A DNA stretch of 64,000 bases from Arsenophonus apicola (GTDB lineage: Bacteria; Pseudomonadota; Gammaproteobacteria; Enterobacterales; Enterobacteriaceae): assembly GCF_020268605.1 (NCBI RefSeq), contig NZ_CP084222.1, positions 2,976,001 to 3,040,000 of the forward strand, given 5' to 3'. Below, one piece after another: positions 29,305 to 37,968 of this stretch. The notes beneath the pieces are model-generated. The model was not told the DNA's origin. It saw nothing but the letters and a program-made list of their open reading frames with translations, and searched no databases. Made by a program: the position numbers and the translations under genes. Numbering within the stretch: the first letter of the stretch is position 1; each line of letters opens with the position of its first letter.

Positions 29305-30021
29305 TTAAAAATTATTATTATTAGTATTATGACTCATGCCATTATTTCCATTATTAGGCCAAATATGATTATGATGATTATCTTTATCAATATTGTTGTT
29401 ATTATGTTGATTACTATTATTGTTGTTATCCTGGTTACTATTATTACCTGTTGTTGCAACGTTAAAAGCATTTAAAAATACCGGATTTTCCTCAGCCCAA
29501 TTATTATGGTTATTATATGACAAAATAGTGGCACCAATTTGTTTCTTGGTTACAGTTCCACTTGCCGTCGGCCCTATTTTATAGATCCTGACCTTAAAAT
29601 TATGGGTTATCTGGTTCCAGGTATGGCTAAACCAACAAACAGCAATATTATCTATATTATCTCGCCAACCTTTAGATGGAAAGATCATACCACCACGACA
29701 CATTGTTTGAACGCCAAGCGAATAACCAATCCCTGCAACATTGGTTTTATACACCCTAATACCATCTATAGTCGTTGAAAATTCACCATACAACTTTCCT
29801 CCGGTAGTCATATTTTTGGTATTATTGTCATCACAATGATAAGTTTGTAGTAAACCGATGGTAAAAGTGTCTAATAAAGAACCGATAGGAGTATCATCAT
29901 GTACAATAATATCTCTGCCATTTATTGTTAATGGCCCCCCAACAGCAATACATCCAGCAAAAGATAAAGCACTATAACTTAAACTAGATACAGCCAAAAG
30001 GATCCATAACATATTTCTCAT
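29305..30021 (-). CDS. Secreted adhesin-like domain protein with Asn-rich tail, paralogue 2
   Basis: 238 residues from ATG 30021 (AGAGG five bases upstream). Signal peptide ends ALSFA. The shared domain runs to about residue 192: CIAVGGPLTINGRDIIVHD, TPIGSLLDTF, TGGKLYGEFST, RVYKTNVAGIGYSLG, VCW, RIYKIGPTASG. The four Cys are kept. The short tail is almost all Asn with some Gln, Asp and His: NQDNNNNSNQHNNNN, then DNHHNHIWPNNGNN. The HHNH stretch could bind metal, but that is speculation. The gap to paralogue 3 holds a hairpin, so the genes may be transcribed separately. Confidence 0.7.
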   Translation of the reverse strand: MRNMLWILLAVSSLSYSALSFAGCIAVGGPLTINGRDIIVHDDTPIGSLLDTFTIGLLQTYHCDDNNTKNMTTGGKLYGEFSTTIDGIRVYKTNVAGIGYSLGVQTMCRGGMIFPSKGWRDNIDNIAVCWFSHTWNQITHNFKVRIYKIGPTASGTVTKKQIGATILSYNNHNNWAEENPVFLNAFNVATTGNNSNQDNNNNSNQHNNNNIDKDNHHNHIWPNNGNNGMSHNTNNNNF

Positions 30022-30191
30022 AAGCACCTCTTTTATTAGGGTAGATTTGCGTGTTTAATCTTTAACATTTATAAATAAATTTACTAAAATAGAGTTTTTA
30101 TAAAAATCGATTTAGTAATTAAAATTTTATTAAAAAATAATATTAATAACATTAGTTAATTTTTTTTTATCTGTATATTTATTGCCACTAG

Positions 30192-30212
30192 AGATAAAAT
30201 ATAATTTTATCT
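30192..30212 (-). terminator. Hairpin after paralogue 3
   Basis: AGATAAAAT (30192-30200) and ATTTTATCT (30204-30212) form a perfect 9-bp stem with a 3-base loop, ~75 bases beyond the stop of paralogue 3. AT-rich and without a long T-run, so a weak call. Confidence 0.35.
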
Positions 30213-30288
30213 AAACATTAATAAAAATCTTTTATCTAGATATTTAAAAAATTTAATCAATTATACCAGAAAATATTGTTATTCAAAA

Positions 30289-31254
30289 TTACAAATCATT
30301 ATTGTCACTTTCATTAGCGTTATTATTTGCGTTATTATTTTCATTATTATTAGTGTTGTTATTGTTGTTATCATTGACGTTATTATTAGTGTTATTATTG
30401 GCATTATTATTGGTGTTGTTATTAGCATTATTATTGGCGTTATTATTGATGTTATTATTGATGTTATTATTGGCATTGTTGTTCATATTTTTATTAATAT
30501 CTATATTGTTATTATTAGGCCAATTATGTTGGTGATAATGTCTATGATAGTGTTGATGATGATGTTGAATATTGCCACTTAGCTTATTATCATTTGATTT
30601 ATTATCATTTATTTTATTGTCATTTGGCTTATTACTATTATCTATTGTTGTTACTCTAAAACTATTTAAAAATACTGGATTTTCCTCAGCCCAGATGCTG
30701 GTATCTTTGTATGCCAAAATAGTTGCGCCAATTTGTTTTTTTTCAACAATTCCATTTGCTGTAGCACCTATTTTATAGATCCTGACCTCAAAATTATGAG
30801 TTATCTGATTCCAAACCTTATTTGACCAACAAACATCGATATTATCTACATTATCTCTCCAACCTTTAGTTGGAAAAACTATATCTGGACACATTGTTTG
30901 AACACCAAGTGTATAACCAATTCCTGCGATATTTGTCTCATATACCCTGATACCTTTTATTAGGGTCGCGAATTTACCATAAAGTTTGCCACCGCTAATC
31001 ATATTTTTAGTATTATTATCACAACGATAAGTCTTAAATGAACTTGATGTGAAGGTGGCTAACAAAGTACCAATAGGTGTATCATTTTGAACAGTAATAT
31101 CTTTTCCATTTATTGTCAGCGGTCCACTAATAGCATCGCAAATACCAAAACTCATTAAGCGATTAAAACTAAAAAAATCATTAAAATGAGCTAAAGCAAA
31201 AGTTGTATAACAAAAACTAGAAATAATAAAAATAATTATCAATATAATCCTCAT
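30289..31254 (-). CDS. Secreted adhesin-like domain protein with His-rich and Asn-repeat tail, paralogue 3
   Basis: 321 residues from ATG 31254 (AGGGA upstream). The signal peptide ends FALA, followed by a short insert (HFNDFFSFNRLMSFG) absent from the other copies. The shared domain follows: CDAISGPLTINGKDITV, TPIGTLLATF, YETNIAGIGYTLG, VCW, RIYKIGATANG. The tail has three parts: NDNK repeats, a His-rich run (HHHQHYHRHYHQHNWPNN), and ~20 four-residue units of NNN plus Ala, Ile, Thr or Val, encoded by a 12-bp DNA repeat. Last residues ANESDNNDL. Function unknown; tail composition resembles prion-like Asn-rich regions. Confidence 0.7.
   Translation of the reverse strand: MRIILIIIFIISSFCYTTFALAHFNDFFSFNRLMSFGICDAISGPLTINGKDITVQNDTPIGTLLATFTSSSFKTYRCDNNTKNMISGGKLYGKFATLIKGIRVYETNIAGIGYTLGVQTMCPDIVFPTKGWRDNVDNIDVCWSNKVWNQITHNFEVRIYKIGATANGIVEKKQIGATILAYKDTSIWAEENPVFLNSFRVTTIDNSNKPNDNKINDNKSNDNKLSGNIQHHHQHYHRHYHQHNWPNNNNIDINKNMNNNANNNINNNINNNANNNANNNTNNNANNNTNNNVNDNNNNNTNNNENNNANNNANESDNNDL
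30310..30490 (-). repeat. 12-bp coding tandem repeat (NNNX units) in paralogue 3
   Basis: Degenerate 12-base units on the minus strand, each three AAT/AAC codons followed by a GCC/GCT, ATC, ACC or GTC-type codon. Repeats of this length keep frame when they expand or contract, so copy number can change without breaking the gene. Confidence 0.7.
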
Positions 31255-31577
31255 AAATTTTCCCTTCATTAAAATAGAGTTATAATAATTAATATTTAAA
31301 ATAAAAACATTACCATACAACTCAATTTTTAATTAATAATTTTATTAAATTAGGGTTTATCAAAGTAGATAAATTTAAAACAATTTACAAATAAAACTCA
31401 GGAGTATTAAAAATATCATTTAATTATACATTCGACTAAATTAATGCTTTCTTCAAATATATTCAATAAAGGTAGAGCTAAATCAATCGACCCACCCTAC
31501 CTATATATTTTATATATTTATAAAAATATTATTGTAATCTTTCATAAATAAATATTTACCAAAGAGTGATATTATTT

Positions 31578-32825
31578 TTAATGACTATATTGATAGTTAA
31601 ACCTAATATTATTACTATTACCACTTTTATTTACATTGCTGCTTCTATTGGTATTACTACTTCTATTGGTATTAGTGCTGTTATTAGTGTTAGTACTGCT
31701 ATTGGTGTTGGTACTGCGATTGGTATTACTACTACTATTGGTGTTACTACTACTATTTATATTAGTACTCTCATTAGCATTGGTACTCTCATTGGCATTA
31801 GTACTCTCATTGGCATTAGTACTCTCATTGGTATTAGTACTCTCATTGGCATTAGTACTCTCATTGGTATTAGTACTATTATTGGTATTGCCTTCCTGCC
31901 CACTAGTTCCACTTTCACCACCGCTATTATCTAGCGAACCATTATTATTGCCTTGCTCACTACTATTGCCCTCCTGCCCACTAGTTCCACTTTGACCACC
32001 GCTATTATCTAGCGAACCATTATTATTGTCTTGCTCACTACTATTACCTTCCTGCCCACTAGTTCCACTTTGACCACCGCTATTATCTAGCGAACCATTA
32101 TTATTGCCTTGCTCACTATTATTACCTTCCTGCCCACTAGTTCCACTTTGGCCACCGCTATTATCTAGCGAACCATTATTATTGTTATTATTGCCTTGGC
32201 CGGCACTATTATCAATTGAGCCATTATTATCCGGCTTATTATCATTAGTATTCAACGTCACAACTCTAAAATTATTTAAAAAAATTGAATTTTCATGTGC
32301 CAATGTATTTTGGTTATTAAACGCTAAAATTGTGGCTCCAATTTTTTTCTTTTCAACAATACCACTTCCTGTAGTAGGGCCTATTTTATAGATCCTGACC
32401 TCAAAATTATGTGTTATCTGGTTCCAAATATCTTCATTCCAACAAGTTGCTATATTATCTAAATCTCCCCTCCAACCTTCAGTAGGAAATGATAAATCAC
32501 CACACATCGATTGAACACCAAATGAATAACCAATACCTTCAATATTAGTCTTGTATACTCTGATTCCATCTATATAAGTAGCAAAATCACCATAAGCCCT
32601 TCCACCTGTTCGCATATTTGCTGTATTATTATCATCACAACGATATGTTTGAAAAGAACCTAATGAAAAAGTATCTAATAGTGTAGAAACAGGGGTTTCA
32701 TTTTTTACAACAATATCTCTTCCACTTATTGTTAGTAGTCCTGCAACAGCGTTACATTTCGCAAAGGCTAGATTCATATAATAAAAATTACAGATAATAA
32801 AATTAATTAATAATATGATCCTCAT
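31578..32825 (-). CDS. Secreted adhesin-like domain protein with long two-part repeat tail, paralogue 4
   Basis: 415 residues from ATG 32825 (AAGGA upstream). Signal peptide ends NLAFA. The shared domain has CNAVAGLLTISGRDIVV, TPVSTLLDTF, TGGRAYGDFAT, RVYKTNIEGIGYSFG, TCW and RIYKIGPTTGSG. The tail (from about residue 200) has four 26-residue units (core GSLDNSGGQSGTSGQEGN), then ~14 six-residue units of the type ESTNAN or SSTNTN. It ends NIRFNYQYSH, unlike the other tails, with no WPN motif. This is the longest and probably the first gene of the array. Function unknown. Confidence 0.7.
   Translation of the reverse strand: MRIILLINFIICNFYYMNLAFAKCNAVAGLLTISGRDIVVKNETPVSTLLDTFSLGSFQTYRCDDNNTANMRTGGRAYGDFATYIDGIRVYKTNIEGIGYSFGVQSMCGDLSFPTEGWRGDLDNIATCWNEDIWNQITHNFEVRIYKIGPTTGSGIVEKKKIGATILAFNNQNTLAHENSIFLNNFRVVTLNTNDNKPDNNGSIDNSAGQGNNNNNNGSLDNSGGQSGTSGQEGNNSEQGNNNGSLDNSGGQSGTSGQEGNSSEQDNNNGSLDNSGGQSGTSGQEGNSSEQGNNNGSLDNSGGESGTSGQEGNTNNSTNTNESTNANESTNTNESTNANESTNANESTNANESTNINSSSNTNSSSNTNRSTNTNSSTNTNNSTNTNRSSNTNRSSNVNKSGNSNNIRFNYQYSH
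31637..31885 (-). repeat. 18-bp coding tandem repeat (ESTNAN/SSTNTN units) in paralogue 4
   Basis: Repeated 18-base unit (plus-strand form ACTCTCATTGGCATTAGT and variants). The part at about 31770-31870 is nearly identical from unit to unit, and the distal part has diverged, which suggests recent expansion at one end. Each unit is six codons, so changes stay in frame. Confidence 0.75.
31890..32195 (-). repeat. 78-bp coding tandem repeat, four copies, in paralogue 4
   Basis: The landmark AGCGAACCAT recurs at 31933, 32011, 32089 and 32167, exactly 78 bases apart. Copies differ by only a few bases. Each encodes 26 residues with the core GSLDNSGGQSGTSGQEGN. Near-identity implies recent duplication or gene-conversion-like homogenisation. 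Confidence 0.85.
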
Positions 32826-33841
32826 ATGTGTTTTCCTTTTTTAAATAAAATTATGAATAATCATAAATAAATTCATCACAATATATAAATTAAATTATAC
32901 ATTTCAAATCAATCATTACATTAAAATTTAATCTATTAACTCATATTTTTTTAAATTAAAATTACTGAACGTTATATATCTATAAATAAAAATTTAAACA
33001 TAATAAAAATACTATTAAATTATTAAAAAAATAAATTAATATCTTCTTATAATAATAAGATATATTATTAGAATAATAAGAGTCGCTTTAACTATGTTTC
33101 AAAAAAATTAATTATCTATTTATTATATTGATACAAAAAATAAATCATCACAACAATAAAAAAGAATAAAAATTTTATCCTATTAGGAACCTTATTACTT
33201 ATTAACATTATTCTTATTATAACTGTGGACTAAGATATCTTATTTATACTAGTAACGAAAGTGCTATCTAACAATTACCTAAAAATATCATATATAACAA
33301 TAAATTGTACAATTTGCTTTTAAATCACAGTATTATATTATTATAATCAACTGTTAATAGTAGTATTATTTTTTATCTTTATTAGCTGGATATTACTATA
33401 ACTAAAATAATTTTATTCTATATGTATAAAAATTTAATAACTCAAAATTTATATCTCATGATTATTTTATTTTAAAAGTTTGATTGAAATAAATATAGCA
33501 AAAAATATATTTTATAATTGTTAGTATACAAATTGAATTTATTATGTTTATGTTGAGTTATTGTCAAAATACAATAAAACAATTTATGTAGTACAAAGTT
33601 ATTGAATAGAATACTCAACTTTGGCAAAATTTTATATTGTTTAATTTGATATGATTAATAATATGAATATTTAAATTAATATAAAGTTATTAAATATAGT
33701 ATTATAACAAAATTGATATTATTAAATATTGAAATCATTGACTATTCTAAAAATTAATTTATAAAAACATCGTAATTTAAAAAATAAAATATCTTAAATA
33801 TTTACAATAAAAATACAAAGCTCAATATAATCTATATTTGA
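32826..33841. other. AT-rich gap upstream of the paralogue array
   Basis: About 1 kb of extremely AT-rich DNA with no coding sequence. It must hold the promoter of paralogue 4. No operator or mobile-element end is recognised. Confidence 0.5.
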
Positions 33842-34132
33842 TTATTCTAAAATAACACTTTCTGCTAACAATGAAAATTCATCAAATTGTGCATTCTTCT
33901 GCTTCATTTTTGATTCGTTTTCTATTAATTCTGCAAAAAATGAATCTATTGGTATATTTAATGCTTGAGTAATTGAATATAATGTATTTACTTTAATATC
34001 ATTGACCCCACGTTCATAACGTGAGAGCTGTTGTTGACTAACGCCAATTTTTTCAGCTAATAATTCTCCAGAAAATCCTTTTTCTTTTCGTTTAAATTTA
34101 ATCATTTTACCTATATTTATATTGATACTCAT
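33842..34132 (-). CDS. XRE-family DNA-binding regulator, MrpJ-like
   Basis: 96 residues (AAGGA before the ATG). A Cro/CI helix-turn-helix spans about residues 8-62: IGKMIKFKRKEKGFSGELLA, then GVSQQQLSRYERGVNDI with the recognition helix, and LNIPIDSFF. The pattern GVSQQQLSRYERGVN is close to that of MrpJ from Proteus mirabilis and its paralogues, which sit by fimbrial operons and repress flagellar genes when fimbriae are made. Here it lies ~7 kb from the fimbrial operon, beside the adhesin-like array. The regulatory target is inferred only. Confidence 0.8.
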   Translation of the reverse strand: MSININIGKMIKFKRKEKGFSGELLAEKIGVSQQQLSRYERGVNDIKVNTLYSITQALNIPIDSFFAELIENESKMKQKNAQFDEFSLLAESVILE

Positions 34133-35090
34133 ACATTATCCTTGTATAGAAATAAAAATTGTGACTAGTAAACAAGACTTCGTCTAAATAATGAATAACG
34201 TTATTATTTACTCTTCTTAATATAGAAAAATCAACGACCATTTACCACCCCTCAACTTAATAAATGATTAACCTTAATAGCATTGATAGTTATTCTATTG
34301 TCAATGTTCTAATAGAAAATTTTATTTAATGATTTTCAATAAACAACTAACAATATAAAAACATGATATTTAATAGGCAGTTATCTTATCATAATAAAAT
34401 TTTTAACTTTTAGTATTGCTAGATTCTTAACATTTAATAACTCATTAATAAACTTACATTAACAATACTTAATCTGTAATATTGTCACTTATACTCACTA
34501 ATCGTGACTTTTCCAATGAGTTATCTATTAAACTACCATTCAATGGTTTAATAATACTATAGCAAAACTACATTAATAACTATCCAGATGCTATTAATTA
34601 CACAATCATCACATTATATAAATAACAATTACATCATCATTCATTAAATTAATATAAAAATCATTTCTCTAACCTTCTTAAACTTTATAAAATGAACTAT
34701 TAACTATAAAAAATCAATATAATAATATAAAATCATAGATAAATTCAAACTCAATCCTATCTATTGCAAATAATCAACATTTTTAAAATTAATACCATTT
34801 ATTACTTTCATCTCTTTTAATCAAATAACAATAATGAAAATAAATATTTGCATAAAATAACTCACAATATAAAGCCATTAAAGATTGGTTATAGAAAAAA
34901 TATTATTTCAAAAAAATCATATTGTTAATTAATTTTGTATAAATAAAATTTTATATCATTTCATTATTTTTTATATTATAAAGTTATATAATAAAACTAA
35001 AAATTATTAGTTGAATAAAACATATTTTTATCAATTTTATAAAAATCTGATATCATCTGTGATCCATCGTATGGCAATAAGGAGATTTTT
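34133..35090. other. AT-rich gap with no gene
   Basis: 958 bases of extremely AT-rich DNA. Stop codons are frequent in all frames and I see no remnant of a protein. It separates the MrpJ-like gene from the divergent DUF1460 gene and carries their promoters. Confidence 0.5.
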
Positions 35091-35873
35091 ATGCTCAAAT
35101 ATATAATTATGTTCTTAACTTTTATCTCATCTAGTCACGTTGTAGCCTATAACATAGAAATTGATAAAAAAACGGAACAAAAATTAGATAAAATAATCTC
35201 GACTAAAGTTATTCCTAATCAATATGCTGAAAGAAGCGATCTATTAAATGAAATATCAGCTTCTTTCCTAAATACACCTTATAAAGCCAATACACTTGTC
35301 GGTTCACCAACTATACCGGAAGATTTAGTTGTCAATTTCAATGGCGTTGATTGTTTTACTTTACTGGATTATATACAAGCAATTAGTCATTCAACCAACA
35401 AACAAACATTTTTACAAAATCTGAAAAAAACACGCTATACAGATAGCAATGTTAGTTACTTAAAAAGAAAGCATTTCTTCTCTGATTGGTTTGCTAATTC
35501 TCCACAAAATGCCAATGATATTACAAATAAAATAAGTGATGACTATATTACCGTAACTAAACATCTTAATCTTAAGTCTGATGGTAGCAAATTTATTCCT
35601 GATTTAAATATCATCGAGCGTAAAATTAATTATATTCCATCAGACAAAGTAAACTCACATACATTACAAAAATTAAAAACCGGAGATTACATAGGAATTT
35701 ATTCAAAGCTGGATGGCTTAGATGTTTCTCATGTCGGCATGGTTATTAAAAAAGGAGAGCAAATTTTTTATCGCAATGCATCATCACTTGCAAAAAATAT
35801 GAAAGTTGTTGATACACCTCTACTTGATTATATTCGCTCACGGCCAGGTATTATTGTTTTGCGTTCCATTTAA
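35091..35873 (+). CDS. DUF1460 family secreted amidase-like (NlpC/P60-related) protein
   Basis: 260 residues; AAGGAG precedes the ATG. A signal peptide of ~19 residues ends VVA. DUF1460 proteins adopt the NlpC/P60 cysteine-hydrolase fold and are thought to act as N-acetylmuramoyl-L-alanine amidase-like enzymes. The probable catalytic Cys lies in NFNGVDCFTLLDYIQA (near residue 87), and the His in DVSHVGMVIKKG (near residue 218). Other family marks are LNTPYKANTLVGSP and the PSDKVNSHTLQKLKTGDYI segment. Isolated between two AT-rich gaps and followed by its own terminator. Substrate unproven. Confidence 0.82.
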   Translation: MLKYIIMFLTFISSSHVVAYNIEIDKKTEQKLDKIISTKVIPNQYAERSDLLNEISASFLNTPYKANTLVGSPTIPEDLVVNFNGVDCFTLLDYIQAISHSTNKQTFLQNLKKTRYTDSNVSYLKRKHFFSDWFANSPQNANDITNKISDDYITVTKHLNLKSDGSKFIPDLNIIERKINYIPSDKVNSHTLQKLKTGDYIGIYSKLDGLDVSHVGMVIKKGEQIFYRNASSLAKNMKVVDTPLLDYIRSRPGIIVLRSI

Positions 35874-35891
35874 CAGTTTAAATTTTGATTT

Positions 35892-35932
35892 ATACTCTTT
35901 GATATTATAAGTTCAAAGAGTATCTATCTTTT
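35892..35932 (+). terminator. Terminator after the DUF1460 gene
   Basis: ATACTCTTTGA (35892-35902) and TCAAAGAGTAT (35913-35923) form a perfect 11-bp stem with a 10-base loop. CTATCTTTTT follows. It starts 19 bases after the stop codon. Confidence 0.7.
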
Positions 35933-36860
35933 TAAAAATATTAGCAAAAAACCATAGTTCAAAATAAATCAAGCTATTTATTCTAGTCAACAATTGCCAC
36001 ATTTACTTTCAATATCCGAAATTAGCCAAATCAATTAACAATAATATAAATAAAATAATTCAAAATAAGAAAAAAGCTTTTCATTCAATAAAAAACTATT
36101 ATTCTTATAGTAAACAGTACTAAATCAATAATATTTTTACTATAAAAAAGTCAGATAAAACACTCAATATTAGATAAGTTAAAAACATCCTATATTTAAA
36201 AAATCCGCCATTAACAAAAATAACCATAGTAATTATCAAATAGATAACTAATTAAGCAATCGATGAGAAATTTGTGACACCAGTCGTTGCTCTTATTTAT
36301 TTAATCAATTCAAAAAATTGGTTACGATTAAGCTAACCAAAAAGCTTTTAAAAAATATTTATTCAAATAATTTTAAAAATATTTACATATTAAGCACTAA
36401 AAAATCCAATTTCTACTACAATCACTTGATGAAGCAAATTACTATACAATTCGTTCACATTATCATGGCACATTTAAACAAGTTTTATATGTTTTAGTTA
36501 ATTAAAATTTAAAAAATAGATAATCCTAAATACAAGTTAATTTTGATATGACTATAGCCTCTCAATCAGAGTTATATTTTCATAAAAAAATTTATAGGAT
36601 TTTTATGAAAAAATAGAATAATTTGATTTTCTATATTGAAAATATAATCTGAATGCTTTTAACTACAAAAACTGACCATAATTAAAAAATTAGACAATAA
36701 TTTATATTTCTACAATTTTATAGGATATGCAATGCGACTAACAAAAAAATATTTAATAAATAATAATATAGCTGCGTCACTCCCTTAACCAAAATCAGCT
36801 ATTCCCGTTTGCTTACTCTACTTTTCAAACATTTTACATATCAAATGGTGTCTTTAATCA
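35933..36860. other. AT-rich gap before the outer-membrane protein gene
   Basis: More than 900 bases without a convincing gene. An 18-codon frame (36732-36788, MRLTKKYLINNN...) has GGA upstream but is too short to call. The promoter of the following gene must be here. Confidence 0.45.
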
Positions 36861-37844
36861 ATGAAATCTATTCGCCTTTATAAATTATTGTTACTAATAA
36901 TGACTTTTACTCTGCCATACTCGAGTTTCGCACAAGAGCGACCATTATTATCAATCACAGTCAATGAGTCCTCTTATCAGCAGCAACGCGATGATGATCT
37001 ATCCCGGCCAGCGGTACAGAGCGAGTCTCGTATTTTGCCAATTTGGGGTAATGAAGCACGAGCTCGTGGTTATGATCTACCTGAACCATTTGGTATTGGT
37101 TATGGCTATAAGAACCTACGGCAGGACGTAGTCGTAGATAAAATTAATTTTATCTCACCAAAATACCCAGGATTTTCTGATTTAATAACAATAAATGCCG
37201 GCCATACCCGCGAGAAAAATGAATCGCATATGTTAAAATTAGATACTTGGGTATTACCTTTTTTAAATATATATGGCGTTTATGGCAAAACCAAAGGTTC
37301 CTCGAAAACCAAATTGGCTGGCGTTTATTTGGGGGATGCAGAACTAGATTTTGCACGAAATATGCCTTTCGTATTAGATTTTGAAGGGAAAACCTACGGT
37401 GGTGGCGTGGTTCTAGCTGGTGGCTACAAGCAATTCTTTGCTACTTTAGATGCTAATTATACGCGTACTAACCTTGATATTTTAGATGGGGATATAAGTG
37501 CGTTAGTTATTACGCCGCGCATCGGCTACGAGTTTACTTTTCAGCCTTTATTATCAGGACAAGGCAATACCAAAGTACATGTATGGGTAGGTGCTATGTA
37601 TCAGGATATAACTCAACGCTTTAAAGGCAATATTAGTAATCTGAATTTACCTGAAGAATTCGCCGGATTAGTTAAATTGCTTGATGATCCTAATATGAAA
37701 TTTGATGTTAAACAACATCTTGCGCACAAATGGAATAGTACGATGGGTGCTAGAATCGAAATTACTCGTCACTTTAATATTTTAACTGAGGTGGGATTTA
37801 ATAATCGCAATAGTTTTTATATCTCGGGCGAATTTCGTTTTTAA
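36861..37844 (+). CDS. Outer-membrane beta-barrel protein of unknown function
   Basis: 327 residues with a signal peptide ending SSFAQ. The body alternates polar and hydrophobic residues in strands (for example DLITINAGHTREKNESHMLKL, VHVWVGAMYQDI), and the last residues GEFRF end in Phe, the signature recognised by the BAM complex. An early LPIWGNEARARGYDLPEPFG is conserved-looking. I do not recognise a named family with certainty; similar proteins are annotated as outer-membrane or virulence-associated. A lipoprotein gene (DUF4056) follows ~125 bases later in the same direction and may be an operon partner. Confidence 0.7.
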   Translation: MKSIRLYKLLLLIMTFTLPYSSFAQERPLLSITVNESSYQQQRDDDLSRPAVQSESRILPIWGNEARARGYDLPEPFGIGYGYKNLRQDVVVDKINFISPKYPGFSDLITINAGHTREKNESHMLKLDTWVLPFLNIYGVYGKTKGSSKTKLAGVYLGDAELDFARNMPFVLDFEGKTYGGGVVLAGGYKQFFATLDANYTRTNLDILDGDISALVITPRIGYEFTFQPLLSGQGNTKVHVWVGAMYQDITQRFKGNISNLNLPEEFAGLVKLLDDPNMKFDVKQHLAHKWNSTMGARIEITRHFNILTEVGFNNRNSFYISGEFRF

Positions 37845-37968
37845 ATAAAATAATATTACTCATTAAGTTGATTGATTTATGTACTTCTGGCTTATACCAT
37901 CAATCTTTAAAAAAGATAATTCAGTTAAACAGTACAGATTGCTGTATGTGAAAGATTGGAGGTTGAAT

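Noticed and set aside
31890..32195. Possible CRISPR array
   Set aside because: The 78-bp units are contiguous without spacers and stay in frame within a coding gene.
30302..32391. Plus-strand Leu/Ile/Thr-rich open frames across the repeat genes
   Set aside because: They are the complements of Asn-codon repeats (AAT/AAC read as ATT/GTT), have no ribosome sites, and lie opposite convincing signal-peptide genes.
36732..36788. 18-codon frame with a GGA upstream
   Set aside because: Too short, no recognisable product, and the region is dense in chance start codons.
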